Translations under genes and position numbers: made by a program | Part shown: in pieces, positions 8,569 to 16,778 of the stretch | Position numbering within the stretch: the first letter of the stretch is position 1 | How the letters are laid out: each line of letters opens with the position of its first letter | NCBI GenBank assembly: GCA_963790525.1 | Contig: CAWBOV010000006.1 | Location: 620,001-684,000 of the forward strand | DNA: 64,000 nt | Source: CAWBOV01 sp963790525 | GTDB lineage: Bacteria; Actinomycetota; Actinomycetes; Mycobacteriales; Jatrophihabitantaceae | Direction: 5' to 3' | The notes under the pieces: generated by a model | The model's database searches: none | Told to the model about the DNA's origin: nothing | The model's input: only the letters and a program-made list of their open reading frames with translations

Positions 8569-9731
8569 ATGCGTCACTTCGACTTCCTGTCAGCCGAGGA
8601 CTCGGCGCGCCTGTTCCTGCGCGAGCCCGCGGACTTCGGCCCGTCCGACGACCTCGCGGTGCTCTCGGTCGCCCTCGGCGCGACCCTGTACAGCCCTGCC
8701 ACCCGCCCGGGGCTGGCCGGGGACATCGCCAAGCGTGCGGCCCAGGGCGTGATGAGCGTGGTCGTGTGCCTGGAGGACGCGATCGCCGACGGGGAGGTCG
8801 CCGCCGCGGAGCGCAACGTGGTCGCGCACCTGCGCACCCTCGCCGCTACCGACGCCACCAAGCCGCTGATCTTCGTGCGGGTGCGGGCGGTGGAGCAGAT
8901 CCCGATGATCGCCGCCGGGCTGGGGGAGCACGCACCGATCCTGACCGGCTTCGTGCTCCCGAAGTTCACCGACTCCACCGGCGAGGCGTTCCTGGACGCG
9001 GTGTGCGAGGCGTCCGAGACCACCGGGCAGCGGATGCTCGCGATGCCCGTGATGGAGTCGCCGGCGGTGATCTATGCGGAGAACCGGATCGGTGAGCTCG
9101 TCGCGATCCGGGATCTCCTCGACAAGTACCGGCACAGCGTGCTCGCGGTCCGCATCGGCGCGACGGACTTCTCGGCGGCGTACGGACTGCGCCGGGCGCG
9201 CGACCTGACGGTCTACGACGTACGCATCCTCGCCGACGTGATCGCCGACGTCGTGAACGTCCTCGCCCGCTCCGACGGCAGCGGCTACGTCGTCACCGGG
9301 CCGGTGTGGGAGTACTTCTCCGGCACGGAGCGGATGTTCAAGCCCCAGTTGCGGGAGTCGCCGTTCATCGAGCACTCCGAACGGGCGCTGCGGGCCGAGC
9401 TGATCGCCGAAGGACCTGGACGGACTGATCCGTGAGGTGCTGCTGGACAAGGCCAACGGGCTGACCGGGAAGACGGTCATCCATCCCACGCACGTCGCGG
9501 CGGTGCACGCCCTGTCGGTGGTCACGCACGAGGAGTACTGCGACGCCGGCGACATCCTCGGGACCTCGACCCGGGGTGGTGTCGCGGCGTCGGCCTACGG
9601 CAACAAGATGAACGAGTCCAAGCCGCATGCCGCGTGGGCCCGCCGCATCATGTCCGCGTGCCGAGGTGTTCGGCGTGGCCCGGGAGTCGACGTCGTTCGT
9701 CGATCTGCTCGGTGCGGGCCTGCATCAGTGA
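8569..9731 (+). CDS. CitE-like HpcH/HpaI aldolase/lyase of ter cluster
   Basis: Citrate-lyase beta-subunit-like (HpcH/HpaI) TIM-barrel enzyme of about 387 residues. Visible are VVVCLEDAIADGEV (acidic metal site, about residue 64), LIFVRVR (about 105), LAMPVMESPAVIYAE (about 166), RIGATDFSAAYGLRR, the tail TGKTVIHPTHV and SAYGNKMNESKPHAAWARR. Extra bases near 9412 and 9660 step the frame. The true stop is TGA 9729-9731, overlapping the GTG of the next gene. Such enzymes cleave or form C-C bonds on acyl substrates; in Ter systems it is one step of the predicted metabolite pathway. ATG 8569 is preferred over the in-frame GTG 8557. Confidence 0.75.
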
Positions 9732-12235
9732 ACCCGGCCTGGACGGGGTCCTGGGTCGCCGACCGCCTCGACGTGCGTGTGACCACCGGGTCCGACGGCG
9801 CGGTGAGCCTTCCGGATCTGGTGGGGCTCGCCCTCCGGCGCAACCCGCGCCGGGCGCACCTGATCGTGTCCACCGTGCTCGGCAAGCACGTCCCGACCGA
9901 TCCCCGCATCGTCTACGGCTCCGGGCGGCTGCTGGGCGCCCTGGTGGCGGCCGCGCTCGGTGGCGGCGACGTGCCCGGGGACGCCGCTCTGGCGGCAGCC
10001 CTGCGTGGAGACGCCTCCGCGCCGCAGCGGCTGCTGCGCGAGTGCGCCGACGCGACGGTGGCTGTGTCCGCGGTGGTGCTGGGCTATGCCGAGACCGCGA
10101 CCGGCCTGGGGCACGCCGTCGCCGACCAGCTGGTCGCGCCGTACCTGCATTCGACCCGTCGGGCGGTCACCGGAGTGGTTCCGCTCGGCGGCTTCGAGGA
10201 GGAGCACTCGCACGCCACCACGCATCTGCTGCTGCCCGAGGACACCGGACTGCTCGCCCGCGGCGATGCGCTCGTCCTGGTCGACGACGAGTTGACGAGC
10301 GGAAGGACGGTGCTGAACACGATCCGCGCGCTGCACGCGAGCTTCCCGCAGCGGCGGCGCTACGTCGTGGCCGCGCTCGTGGACGTCCGGACCGGGAGCG
10401 ATCGGGCGGGCATGGCTGCCTTCGCCGCCGAGCTGGGCGTCGAGCTCGACGTGGTCTCCCTGGTCAGTGGTCAGGTGGACCTCCCGGCGGACGTGCTGGA
10501 TCGCGCCGCCGGGCTCGTCGAGCAGTACGGGCAGCCACCTGCCGTGCCCACCTCGGAACGTGGCGGCGTGCGCGTGGCCGACCGGCGGATCTGGCCCACC
10601 GGGGTACGCGAAGGCGGCCGCCACGGGTTCCTGCCGGAGGAGCGACCGGCCCTGGAAGCGGCAGCGGCACGGTGCGCCGCCGAGCTGGCCGACCACGTCA
10701 GCGGCTCCCGCGTGCTCGTGCTCGGCACCGAGGAGCTGATGCACGCGCCGCTGCGGATCGCGCTGGCGCTCGCCGACCGCCTCCCGGGTGCGGAGGTGCG
10801 CTTCTCGACCACCACCCGCTCCCCGGTGTGCGCTATCGACGCGCCGGGCTATGCCATCGCGACGGCGCTCACCTTCCCCGCACACGACGACTCCGGCACC
10901 CGCTTCGCCTACAACGTCGCCTCGGGTAGCGATCCGGCGCGCGGCTTCAGCGACATCGTCCTGGTCGTCGACGACGCGGCCGACCCCGTCTCCGTGCAGG
11001 CGCCGGGCGGGATCGTGGACCAGCTCGCCACCGCCACCGGCGCGGTCCACGTCGTGACGATCCCGACAGCACGGCCACGGTCGCCCGAGCCGCTCCGGGG
11101 GCCGAGGTTCGGCAGCTACCCCGCAGAGGACGTCGGGTGGCTGCTCACGGACCTCTCCGCCGTCCAGCTCGAGGCGCCGATCGAGGAGCGGGAGGAGGCC
11201 ATCCAGGCCGGCGGGGCGCACTACGCCGAGTCGCTGCCGATCGAGTACCAGCCCACGGCCGAGTACCAGGAGCTCTACACGCAGGCGCTGGCGGCGACGG
11301 CTGACCAGCTCGCGCTGGCGGTCGGCGTCGTCACCGAACAGGTCCTCGCCGCCCGCGGGAACGGGGGAGTGCTGGTGTCCCTCGCGCGGGCGGGCACACC
11401 GGTCGGCGTGCTCATGCGCCGGTGGGCGAGGTTCCGCCACGGCGTCGAGCTGGCGCACTACTCGGCCAGCATCGTCCGCGGCAAGGGGATCGACACCGTC
11501 GCGCTGCGCTACCTCGCCGACCACCACGATCCGGCGTCGGTCATGTTCGTGGACGGCTGGACCGGCAAGGGGGCGATCACCGGCGAGCTCGAACGAGCGC
11601 TGGAGTCGGCCAACCGGACGCTGTCCGGTGGGATGTTCTCCGCGGATCTCGCCGTGCTGGCCGATGCCGGAGGATGCACCCGGATCTTCGGCACGCGGGA
11701 GGACTACCTGATCCCGTCGGCGTGCCTGAACTCGACGGTGTCCGGGCTGGTCTCGCGAACCGTCCTCAACGATGCGCTGATCGGACCGGGGCAGTTCCAC
11801 GGCGCGAAGTTCTACGCCGAGCTCGCCGGTGCGGACGTCTCACGCGCGTTCGTCGACGCCGTGGCGGGGCGCTTCGCCGACGTCGAGGACGCTGTGGACC
11901 ATCACCTCGCCGCGCGCGCGGCCCTCGACACGGCACCGACGTGGCAGGGCTGGAAGACCGCGGAGGAGTTGTCCGAGCGGTACGGCATCGGTGACGTCAA
12001 CCTCGTCAAGCCCGGAGTGGGGGAGACGACCCGGGTGCTGCTGCGGCGGGTGCCGTGGCGGATCCTCGTCCGCCCCGAGGCCGTTCCCGCGCTGGGTCAC
12101 GTCCTCCTGCTCGCCGAGCAGCGTGGCGTCGCGATCGAGGAGGTGCCCGACCTCGCGTTCAGCTGCGTCGGCCTCATCCATCCACGCTTCACGCGCGGGG
12201 CGGTCGGCGCCGACGGAACGTCGGTGCGCTCGTGA
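9728..12235 (+). CDS. Four-domain PRTase_2-TRSP-StiP-PELOTA fusion protein
   Basis: An 835-residue protein. An orotate-PRTase-like domain (about 1-270) carries the PRPP loop VLVDDELTSGRT near residues 183-195. The TRSP-type domain follows (about 290-450, HGFLPEERPALE to HVVTIP). From about 460 comes the StiP cysteine-protease-like domain, with GGAHYAESLPIEYQPTAEY, VLVSLARAGTPVGVLMRR, HYSASIVRGKGID and MFVDGWTGKGAI. The last ~95 residues (WKTAEELSERYGI onward) match the PELOTA RNA-binding domain. In many genomes PRTase-TRSP and StiP-PELOTA are separate genes; here they are one. The start is GTG in a GTGA overlap, and the end overlaps the HAD start. Confidence 0.8.
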   Translation: MNPAWTGSWVADRLDVRVTTGSDGAVSLPDLVGLALRRNPRRAHLIVSTVLGKHVPTDPRIVYGSGRLLGALVAAALGGGDVPGDAALAAALRGDASAPQRLLRECADATVAVSAVVLGYAETATGLGHAVADQLVAPYLHSTRRAVTGVVPLGGFEEEHSHATTHLLLPEDTGLLARGDALVLVDDELTSGRTVLNTIRALHASFPQRRRYVVAALVDVRTGSDRAGMAAFAAELGVELDVVSLVSGQVDLPADVLDRAAGLVEQYGQPPAVPTSERGGVRVADRRIWPTGVREGGRHGFLPEERPALEAAAARCAAELADHVSGSRVLVLGTEELMHAPLRIALALADRLPGAEVRFSTTTRSPVCAIDAPGYAIATALTFPAHDDSGTRFAYNVASGSDPARGFSDIVLVVDDAADPVSVQAPGGIVDQLATATGAVHVVTIPTARPRSPEPLRGPRFGSYPAEDVGWLLTDLSAVQLEAPIEEREEAIQAGGAHYAESLPIEYQPTAEYQELYTQALAATADQLALAVGVVTEQVLAARGNGGVLVSLARAGTPVGVLMRRWARFRHGVELAHYSASIVRGKGIDTVALRYLADHHDPASVMFVDGWTGKGAITGELERALESANRTLSGGMFSADLAVLADAGGCTRIFGTREDYLIPSACLNSTVSGLVSRTVLNDALIGPGQFHGAKFYAELAGADVSRAFVDAVAGRFADVEDAVDHHLAARAALDTAPTWQGWKTAEELSERYGIGDVNLVKPGVGETTRVLLRRVPWRILVRPEAVPALGHVLLLAEQRGVAIEEVPDLAFSCVGLIHPRFTRGAVGADGTSVRS

Positions 12236-13056
12236 TCGGCCGCGCCGTCGTAGCGGCGGATCTGGACCGCACGCTGATCTACTCCAAGGGAGCGCTCGCC
12301 CTGTCGCAAGGCTCGCGCCCGTCCCTCGTCGTCGCCGAGACCGACGAGGGCAGGGCCGCGGCATTCATGACCGCCACCGCCGCGGACCTGCTCACCGACC
12401 TCGCCCTCGCGACGGTGCTCGTGCCGGTCACGACGCGCACCCCGAAACAGTTCGCTCGGGTGACGCTGCCGGGGCGGGCACCGCGCTACGCCATCGCGGC
12501 CAACGGGGGGTTCCTCTTCGTCGACGGCCGTCTGGACCGGTCGTGGCAGGCGCATGTCCGCCAGCGGCTGTCCGCCGTCGCACCGCTCGCCGAGGTGTGG
12601 GCGCATGTGGGGCGCGTCCTGGCCGCGGAATGGACGGTGAAGCTGCGCAACGCCGACGGCATGTTCTGCTACGCCGTGATCGACCGGTCCGCGATGCCGC
12701 CGCAGTTCCTCGACGATGTCACCGCCTGGGCTGCGGACCGTGGCTGGTCCACCTCGCTCCAGGGGCGCAAGCTCTACTGGGTCCCGCGCACGCTCACCAA
12801 ATCCGCAGCGGTCGAGGAGGTCGCGCGCCGCACCGACGCCGCCACGGTGCTCGCGGCCGGCGACTCACTGCTCGACATCGACATGCTGCTCGCCGCGGAC
12901 CGTGGCATCCATCCCGCGCACGGCGAGATCGCCGACTCGGGCTGGCGGGCGCCGCACGTGGTGTCCACGGCCGCCGTGGGCGTGCTGGCGGGTGAGGAGA
13001 TCTGCCGCTGGCTGACGGCCGAGGCCGCAACGTTCCAGCGCGACGGCGTGTCATGA
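12232..13056 (+). CDS. HAD-superfamily phosphatase of ter cluster
   Basis: A 274-residue HAD hydrolase. Motif I is AADLDRTLIYS (nucleophile Asp at about residue 9 and Asp+2 Arg variant), and motif III/IV is AAGDSLLDIDMLLAAD near residue 215. A cap domain lies between them, including the LPGRAPRYAIAANGG stretch typical of sucrose-phosphatase-like (type IIB) HADs. It starts at GTG in a GTGA overlap with the PRTase fusion and ends the operon. Its likely job is dephosphorylating the product of the aldolase/PRTase/ATP-grasp pathway; the substrate is unknown. Confidence 0.75.
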   Translation: MIGRAVVAADLDRTLIYSKGALALSQGSRPSLVVAETDEGRAAAFMTATAADLLTDLALATVLVPVTTRTPKQFARVTLPGRAPRYAIAANGGFLFVDGRLDRSWQAHVRQRLSAVAPLAEVWAHVGRVLAAEWTVKLRNADGMFCYAVIDRSAMPPQFLDDVTAWAADRGWSTSLQGRKLYWVPRTLTKSAAVEEVARRTDAATVLAAGDSLLDIDMLLAADRGIHPAHGEIADSGWRAPHVVSTAAVGVLAGEEICRWLTAEAATFQRDGVS

Positions 13057-13121
13057 GGGCACAACATTCCATGGATGCCGGCGTACCGGCACGGTGATCG
13101 CCGGCGAGCCGGCTGACGACA

Positions 13122-13141
13122 GGTCTGTCCCTCCACAGACC
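13122..13141 (+). terminator. Possible hairpin after ter operon
   Basis: Arms GGTCTGT and ACAGACC form a perfect 7-bp stem with a 6-base loop in the gap after the HAD gene. No T-run follows, so a terminator role is only suggested by position. Confidence 0.35.
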
Positions 13142-13218
13142 CGGCCAGCGGTTCCGCGCAGCAGGCGGCGCCGCGCACTCGCCCGCCGGACTCCGCAGCC
13201 GCTCCACCAGGAGGAACC

Positions 13219-13740
13219 ATGTCCACACTGCGCCACCGCGCCGCACTCATCGCCGTCACCGGCACGCTCGCCCTCGGCGGCGTGGTCGCCGGTGCCACCG
13301 CCGCGGGAGCAGCACCGTCGGCCTGCGGCAACACCGCCCTCGCGGTCTACGCGACGCGGACCCAAGGGGCGACCGGCCACGGCTCGTTCGTGCTGTCGTT
13401 CAAGAACACCAGCCACACCACGTGCACGCTCTACGGCTACCCCGGGCTGGACGCCGTCAACGCTTCGGGAAGGGTCATCGCCCACGCCGCCCGCACGCTG
13501 CACGGCTTCGCCGGTGGAGCGCACACGGAGCGCACGGTGACCCTCGCGCCGGGCGCCTACGGTTCGGCGACGGTCGAGTGGATGAACTTCAACCCCGTCA
13601 CCAGCGGACCGTGCGCGTTCTCCAAGACGGTCGCGGTCACTCCGGCGAACACGTCGCACACGGTCCACTTCCTGCGGCAGGTGAGCGTCTGCGAGTTGCA
13701 GGTCCACCCAACCGTGGCGGGCACCTCGGGTAACAACTGA
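13219..13740 (+). CDS. Secreted DUF4232-type protein
   Basis: A 173-residue protein with a clear signal peptide (Arg at 5 and 7, hydrophobic core, cleavage likely after ATAAGA near residue 31). The mature domain has paired cysteines (ACGN, TTCTLYGYPG, GPCAF, SVCEL). The YPGLDAVNASG segment and closing beta strands are typical of the actinobacterial DUF4232 family of exported proteins of unknown function. It starts at ATG behind CAGGAGGAACC. It is convergent with the next gene, with a shared terminator hairpin overlapping its stop codon. Confidence 0.7.
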   Translation: MSTLRHRAALIAVTGTLALGGVVAGATAAGAAPSACGNTALAVYATRTQGATGHGSFVLSFKNTSHTTCTLYGYPGLDAVNASGRVIAHAARTLHGFAGGAHTERTVTLAPGAYGSATVEWMNFNPVTSGPCAFSKTVAVTPANTSHTVHFLRQVSVCELQVHPTVAGTSGNN

Positions 13741-13757
13741 GAGTTGTTACCCGAGGT
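13723..13757. terminator. Bidirectional terminator, 16-bp perfect stem
   Basis: The left arm ACCTCGGGTAACAACT (13723-13738) is exactly complementary to the right arm 13742-13757, with a 3-base loop. It lies between two convergent genes and includes the stop codon region of the DUF4232 gene. It should work in both directions. Confidence 0.85.
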
Positions 13758-13768
13758 ACGACCAGCTG

Positions 13769-14938
13769 TCAGCCGAGTCCTACTGCCGACGACGACAGTC
13801 CGTAGCCCGCGTAGTTGTGTGAGCTCACGCGAACGCGATAGCTCACACCACTGCGGACCCCGCTGATCGTCAGGTGTGGCTTGGACGAACTCGCCAGGTA
13901 GTAGTAGCCGTAGGTGCAGCCACTGGTGACGTACGGCGAGCAGGGCGTGGTCCAGCTACCGGAACGCAGGACCTGGAGCTGAACCGAGTACCGGTTCGCC
14001 GTCGGCATCACCGGCCAGGTGACCACGCGAGTGGTGCCCGAACGGGTCACCCGCGGCGTCGCGCTGCGGTTCGGCGTGCTGGGCCGGGCACTCGGCAGGC
14101 AGTTCCAGTCCGCCTTCGAGATCGCGACCCCGGAGTCGTACGGCACCTGGACCCACGTCTTGGGCAGGCTGCTCGGGATCGGGTACCGGTTGGCGGTGTA
14201 GGCCGAGCGCGGCAGGGTGGCCGGCCACTTGCGCACCGACGTCGTGGTTCCGGCGCAGCCGAGCAGCGTCGGGACCGAGATGGCGGTCGCGGTGATCGAC
14301 GAGCCGCCCTTGTTGCGCACCTGGAAGTCCAGGTAGGCGGTGATCGGCTTGCCCGAGGAGTCGCACTCGGCGCCGGTCGCCCCCGCGGTGCCGATGACCG
14401 AGCGCGGCGTGACGTACTGCCCGACCTTCACGCTGACGGTGAGCAGGTGCTGGTAGGCCGAGACCATGCCACCGCCGTGGGCGATCCAGACCTCGTTACC
14501 GGGGACCACGGCGCCGTTGCGCTGGCACGCCGCGCTCCCGGAGTACGCCCGGATGACGATGCCCGAGCCTGCCGCGTAGACGGCGGGGTGCGGCTCCGGG
14601 TTCGGCTTGCCTCCGGCGACGTGCCACGGGATGCCGATGTTCATGGCGTAGAAGCCCGAGTGGTCGCCGGCGCAGGGGTTGCTGCCCGACTTGGGGCCGT
14701 TGTTCACCCTGTTGCTGCCGGTGCACCCGATGAGCACGGGTGCGTGGATCGGGAACCAGACGGGGTCGGAGTAGGGATGGGCCGTGCTGACGGCCGCCGG
14801 GGTTGCGGTGACGGACGACGGTGCGGCCGCCGCGTTCGCTGTGCCGGCGGAGAGTGTCACCACCCCCGCAGCAGCGACCAGGAAACAGAAGAAGGCGGCG
14901 AGCGCCTTCTGGTACGGGTTGTTCATGGTGGGGGCCAT
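13769..14938 (-). CDS. Secreted M23-like (LytM fold) protein with C-terminal FN3 domain
   Basis: A 389-residue exported protein with a signal peptide ending near AGTANA (residue 36). Residues ~55-225 follow the M23/LytM layout: GSGIVIRAYSG, GNEVWIAHGGGMVSAYQHL, VKVGQYVTPRSVIGTAGATG. The metal site is degenerate. The first H-x-x-x-D region reads HSGFYAMNIG (Asp to Asn), and the terminal HLHF is YLDF, so both histidines of H-x-H are missing. Peptidoglycan binding rather than hydrolysis is therefore likely. Residues ~300-389 form a fibronectin type III domain (ATPRVTRSG...YRVRVSSHNYAGYG). An alternative start is Met5. Confidence 0.65.
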   Translation of the reverse strand: MAPTMNNPYQKALAAFFCFLVAAAGVVTLSAGTANAAAAPSSVTATPAAVSTAHPYSDPVWFPIHAPVLIGCTGSNRVNNGPKSGSNPCAGDHSGFYAMNIGIPWHVAGGKPNPEPHPAVYAAGSGIVIRAYSGSAACQRNGAVVPGNEVWIAHGGGMVSAYQHLLTVSVKVGQYVTPRSVIGTAGATGAECDSSGKPITAYLDFQVRNKGGSSITATAISVPTLLGCAGTTTSVRKWPATLPRSAYTANRYPIPSSLPKTWVQVPYDSGVAISKADWNCLPSARPSTPNRSATPRVTRSGTTRVVTWPVMPTANRYSVQLQVLRSGSWTTPCSPYVTSGCTYGYYYLASSSKPHLTISGVRSGVSYRVRVSSHNYAGYGLSSSAVGLG

Positions 14939-15282
14939 GCGCGAATCACTTCCGATGGGGGTTGTGGTGCGGGTTGCCGTGCCTGCGACCTCTCGACGAC
15001 GAGTACTGGCTTTTCAGACTCGTCCTGAGGTTCGGCCGGGTGGCCCACGACTTGAGCGGTCCCGCGATCCAATAGCCCGACTTGCACGGTCGGTCACCCT
15101 GTCGCGGCTGGTAGACGGCTGTGCGGAACGTGCGAAACGTACATATCCGCGCTGCATCAGCCATCGAGTCCTGGTGACCTGACGCCTCAGTTCAAACTGA
15201 GTCAACCTCTAGTAACTTTCGCTCGTCGCGGCTATGTTTCGGTCAGCTCGCTGCCTCAGCGGGCAGCTGCGGAGGTCGGGAC
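14939..15282. other. 344-base divergent intergenic region
   Basis: This gap separates the M23-like gene (minus) from the LLM oxidoreductase gene (plus) and must hold both promoters. It contains a hairpin GACGAGT/ACTCGTC (14998-15024) in the M23-side leader and a 16-base palindrome at 15186-15201. A TATGTT near 15233 could be the -10 box of the plus-strand gene. The M23 leader is long (up to ~250 bases), but I could not match it to the c-di-AMP riboswitch found before many actinobacterial cell-wall hydrolases. No gene seen. Confidence 0.4.
15186..15201. promoter_or_regulatory. Palindrome CTCAGTT-CA-AACTGAG, possible operator
   Basis: A perfect 7-bp inverted repeat with a 2-base centre. It overlaps a TTGACT (minus strand, 15200-15205) that could be the -35 box of the M23-like gene. 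Position and symmetry suit a dimeric repressor; no regulator gene is adjacent. Confidence 0.4.
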
Positions 15283-16233
15283 ATGAAGTTCGGTGTGCAG
15301 GTGTGGGACATGGGGCTGCGCGGCGGAGGCAACGGCCCGGACTCGATGATCGCAGTCGCCAGGCGCGCGGAGGAGCTCGGTTTCGACGAGGTGTGGGTGA
15401 ACGACCACGTCGTGACCCCGCTGAGCGAGGAGCGATCCTACTATCCGATCGGCGGGGCACCGTGGCCCCTTCCCGCCGACTCCGACGTGTACGACCCGCT
15501 CGTGGTCATGGCCATGCTGGCGACGGCGACCAGCACCATCAGGATCGGGACGTCCACCCTCGTCGTGCCGCTGCGGGCCGCGCTGCCCACGGCCAAGGCG
15601 CTCGTCAGCATCGACCAGGTGTCACACGGCCGCTTCGACCTGGGCTTCGCCCCGGGCTGGTGGCGCGAGGAGTTCGAGATCCTCGGGCTGCCGTTCGCCA
15701 CACGGGGAGCCGTGCTCGACGAGTACCTCGAGGTGTTCGACCTGGCCTGCCGGGGCGGCACGGTGGAGTACGCCGGTGCGCACGTCGAGTTCGGACCCGT
15801 ACCGCTGTACCCCGTGTCCTTCCAGCAGCCGCGGTTCCCGATGATCGGCTGTGGGACCAGCCAGCGGGCGCTGCTACGGGGCGCGCGCTACGACGGGCTG
15901 TTCCGCATCCTGACGGCCGTGTCCGAGATCCCGGCCATCCTGGACGCCATGCGGGCGGAGGCGACCCGGGTGGGCAACGACCCGGACGGGCTGCGCCTCT
16001 ACGACTACCAGCCGATGATCCTCTCCGAGGGAGCCGCGTTCGAAGGGGTCGGTGACCTGCCGCTGGCCGGCTCGGCCGACAAGCTCCTCGCCGGCATCGA
16101 GGAGTACGACAAGGCCGGCATGTACCAGCTGGTCCACGGCTTCACCGACGATCCGTTCGGCCCGATGACCGAGCAGCTGGAGAAGATGGAGCAGTTCGCC
16201 GTCGAGGTCATGCACCCGTACCAGGGGCGTTGA
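15283..16233 (+). CDS. LLM-class F420-dependent oxidoreductase
   Basis: A 316-residue luciferase-like (LLM) TIM-barrel protein. Seen are the start MKFGVQVWDMG, EELGFDEVWVNDHVVTP, IRIGTSTLVVPLR, LVSIDQVSHGRFDLGFAPGWWREEFEILG and a C-terminal helical region. The SxGRxxLGxGxGW-like motif (SHGRFDLGFAPGWW) is the usual F420-binding region in actinobacterial members. The likely reaction is hydride transfer with F420; the substrate is unknown. It starts at ATG behind CGGAGGTCGGGAC. A monocistronic unit ahead of furA. Confidence 0.85.
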   Translation: MKFGVQVWDMGLRGGGNGPDSMIAVARRAEELGFDEVWVNDHVVTPLSEERSYYPIGGAPWPLPADSDVYDPLVVMAMLATATSTIRIGTSTLVVPLRAALPTAKALVSIDQVSHGRFDLGFAPGWWREEFEILGLPFATRGAVLDEYLEVFDLACRGGTVEYAGAHVEFGPVPLYPVSFQQPRFPMIGCGTSQRALLRGARYDGLFRILTAVSEIPAILDAMRAEATRVGNDPDGLRLYDYQPMILSEGAAFEGVGDLPLAGSADKLLAGIEEYDKAGMYQLVHGFTDDPFGPMTEQLEKMEQFAVEVMHPYQGR

Positions 16234-16254
16234 CGCGCCCGCGCGGCGCTGCTC

Positions 16255-16290
16255 TTGACTCATTCCAGAACAAGGGGCCACACTCGGGAG
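16255..16290 (+). promoter_or_regulatory. furA promoter/operator, leaderless type
   Basis: TTGACT (16255-16260) followed by CATTCCAGAA closely matches the -35/FurA-binding element known upstream of furA in Streptomyces and mycobacteria. CACACT at 16279-16284 fits the -10 place. It would put the transcript start at about 16291, the GTG itself. This is the leaderless, self-repressed arrangement known for furA-katG. Confidence 0.7.
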
Positions 16291-16778
16291 GTGCCCACCC
16301 GTTCGGAAGCCGAGAGCCTCCTGCGCGGGGCCGCTCTGCGCGTCACGCGGCCGCGGTTGGCGGTACTGACCGCCGTGTACGACCACCCGCACGCCGACAC
16401 CGACCAGATCATCGGCGCGGCGCGCGCGGATCTCGGGCGACGTCTCCCACCAGGCCGTCTACGACGTGCTGCGCGTGCTGACCGTCGGCGGGCCTGGTCC
16501 GGCGCATCGAGCCGGCGGGCTCCGCGGCCCGCTACGAGTCGCGGGTCGGCGACAACCACCACCACGTCGTCTGCCGCTCCTGCGGCGTCATCGCCGACGT
16601 CGACTGCGCGGTCGGCGACACCCCGTGCCTGACCGCGTCCGATGACCACGGCTTCGCGATCGACGAGGCCGAGGTCACCTACTGGGGCCTGTGCCCCGAT
16701 TGCTCCACCAGCACACACTGTCCTGAGCACCACCTGATCCCGGAAGGATTTCCATGTCTGACCATCCCGACGCCGTAG
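16291..16778 (+). CDS. furA: FurA-type redox/iron regulator
   Basis: Ferric-uptake-regulator family repressor of katG. An N-terminal winged helix (LRVTRPRLAVLTAVYDHPHADTD, then DVSHQAVYDVLRVLT) precedes the metal domain with DNHHHVVCRSCG and a C-terminal CPDC, which make the structural zinc site. Two extra bases, near 16440 and 16493, break the frame inside the helix-turn-helix and just after it. The protein is continuous once they are removed (about 160 residues). Read in frame, the stop is TAG 16776-16778, overlapping katG by 25 bases; one further error could move it to TGA 16723-16725. FurA releases katG on peroxide stress. Confidence 0.75.

Noticed and set aside
9725..11800. 691-residue minus-strand open frame opposite the PRTase fusion
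   Set aside because: A shadow frame: low complexity, no family motif, fully covered by a conserved plus-strand protein.
14946..15164. Small 72-residue minus-strand frame in the M23 leader
   Set aside because: No ribosome site, basic low-complexity product and overlap with leader hairpin; not convincing as a gene.
14939..15282. c-di-AMP (ydaO-type) riboswitch before the M23-like gene
   Set aside because: The conserved core could not be found on the minus strand; only partial likeness (CCGAACCTCAGGACGAG) was seen.
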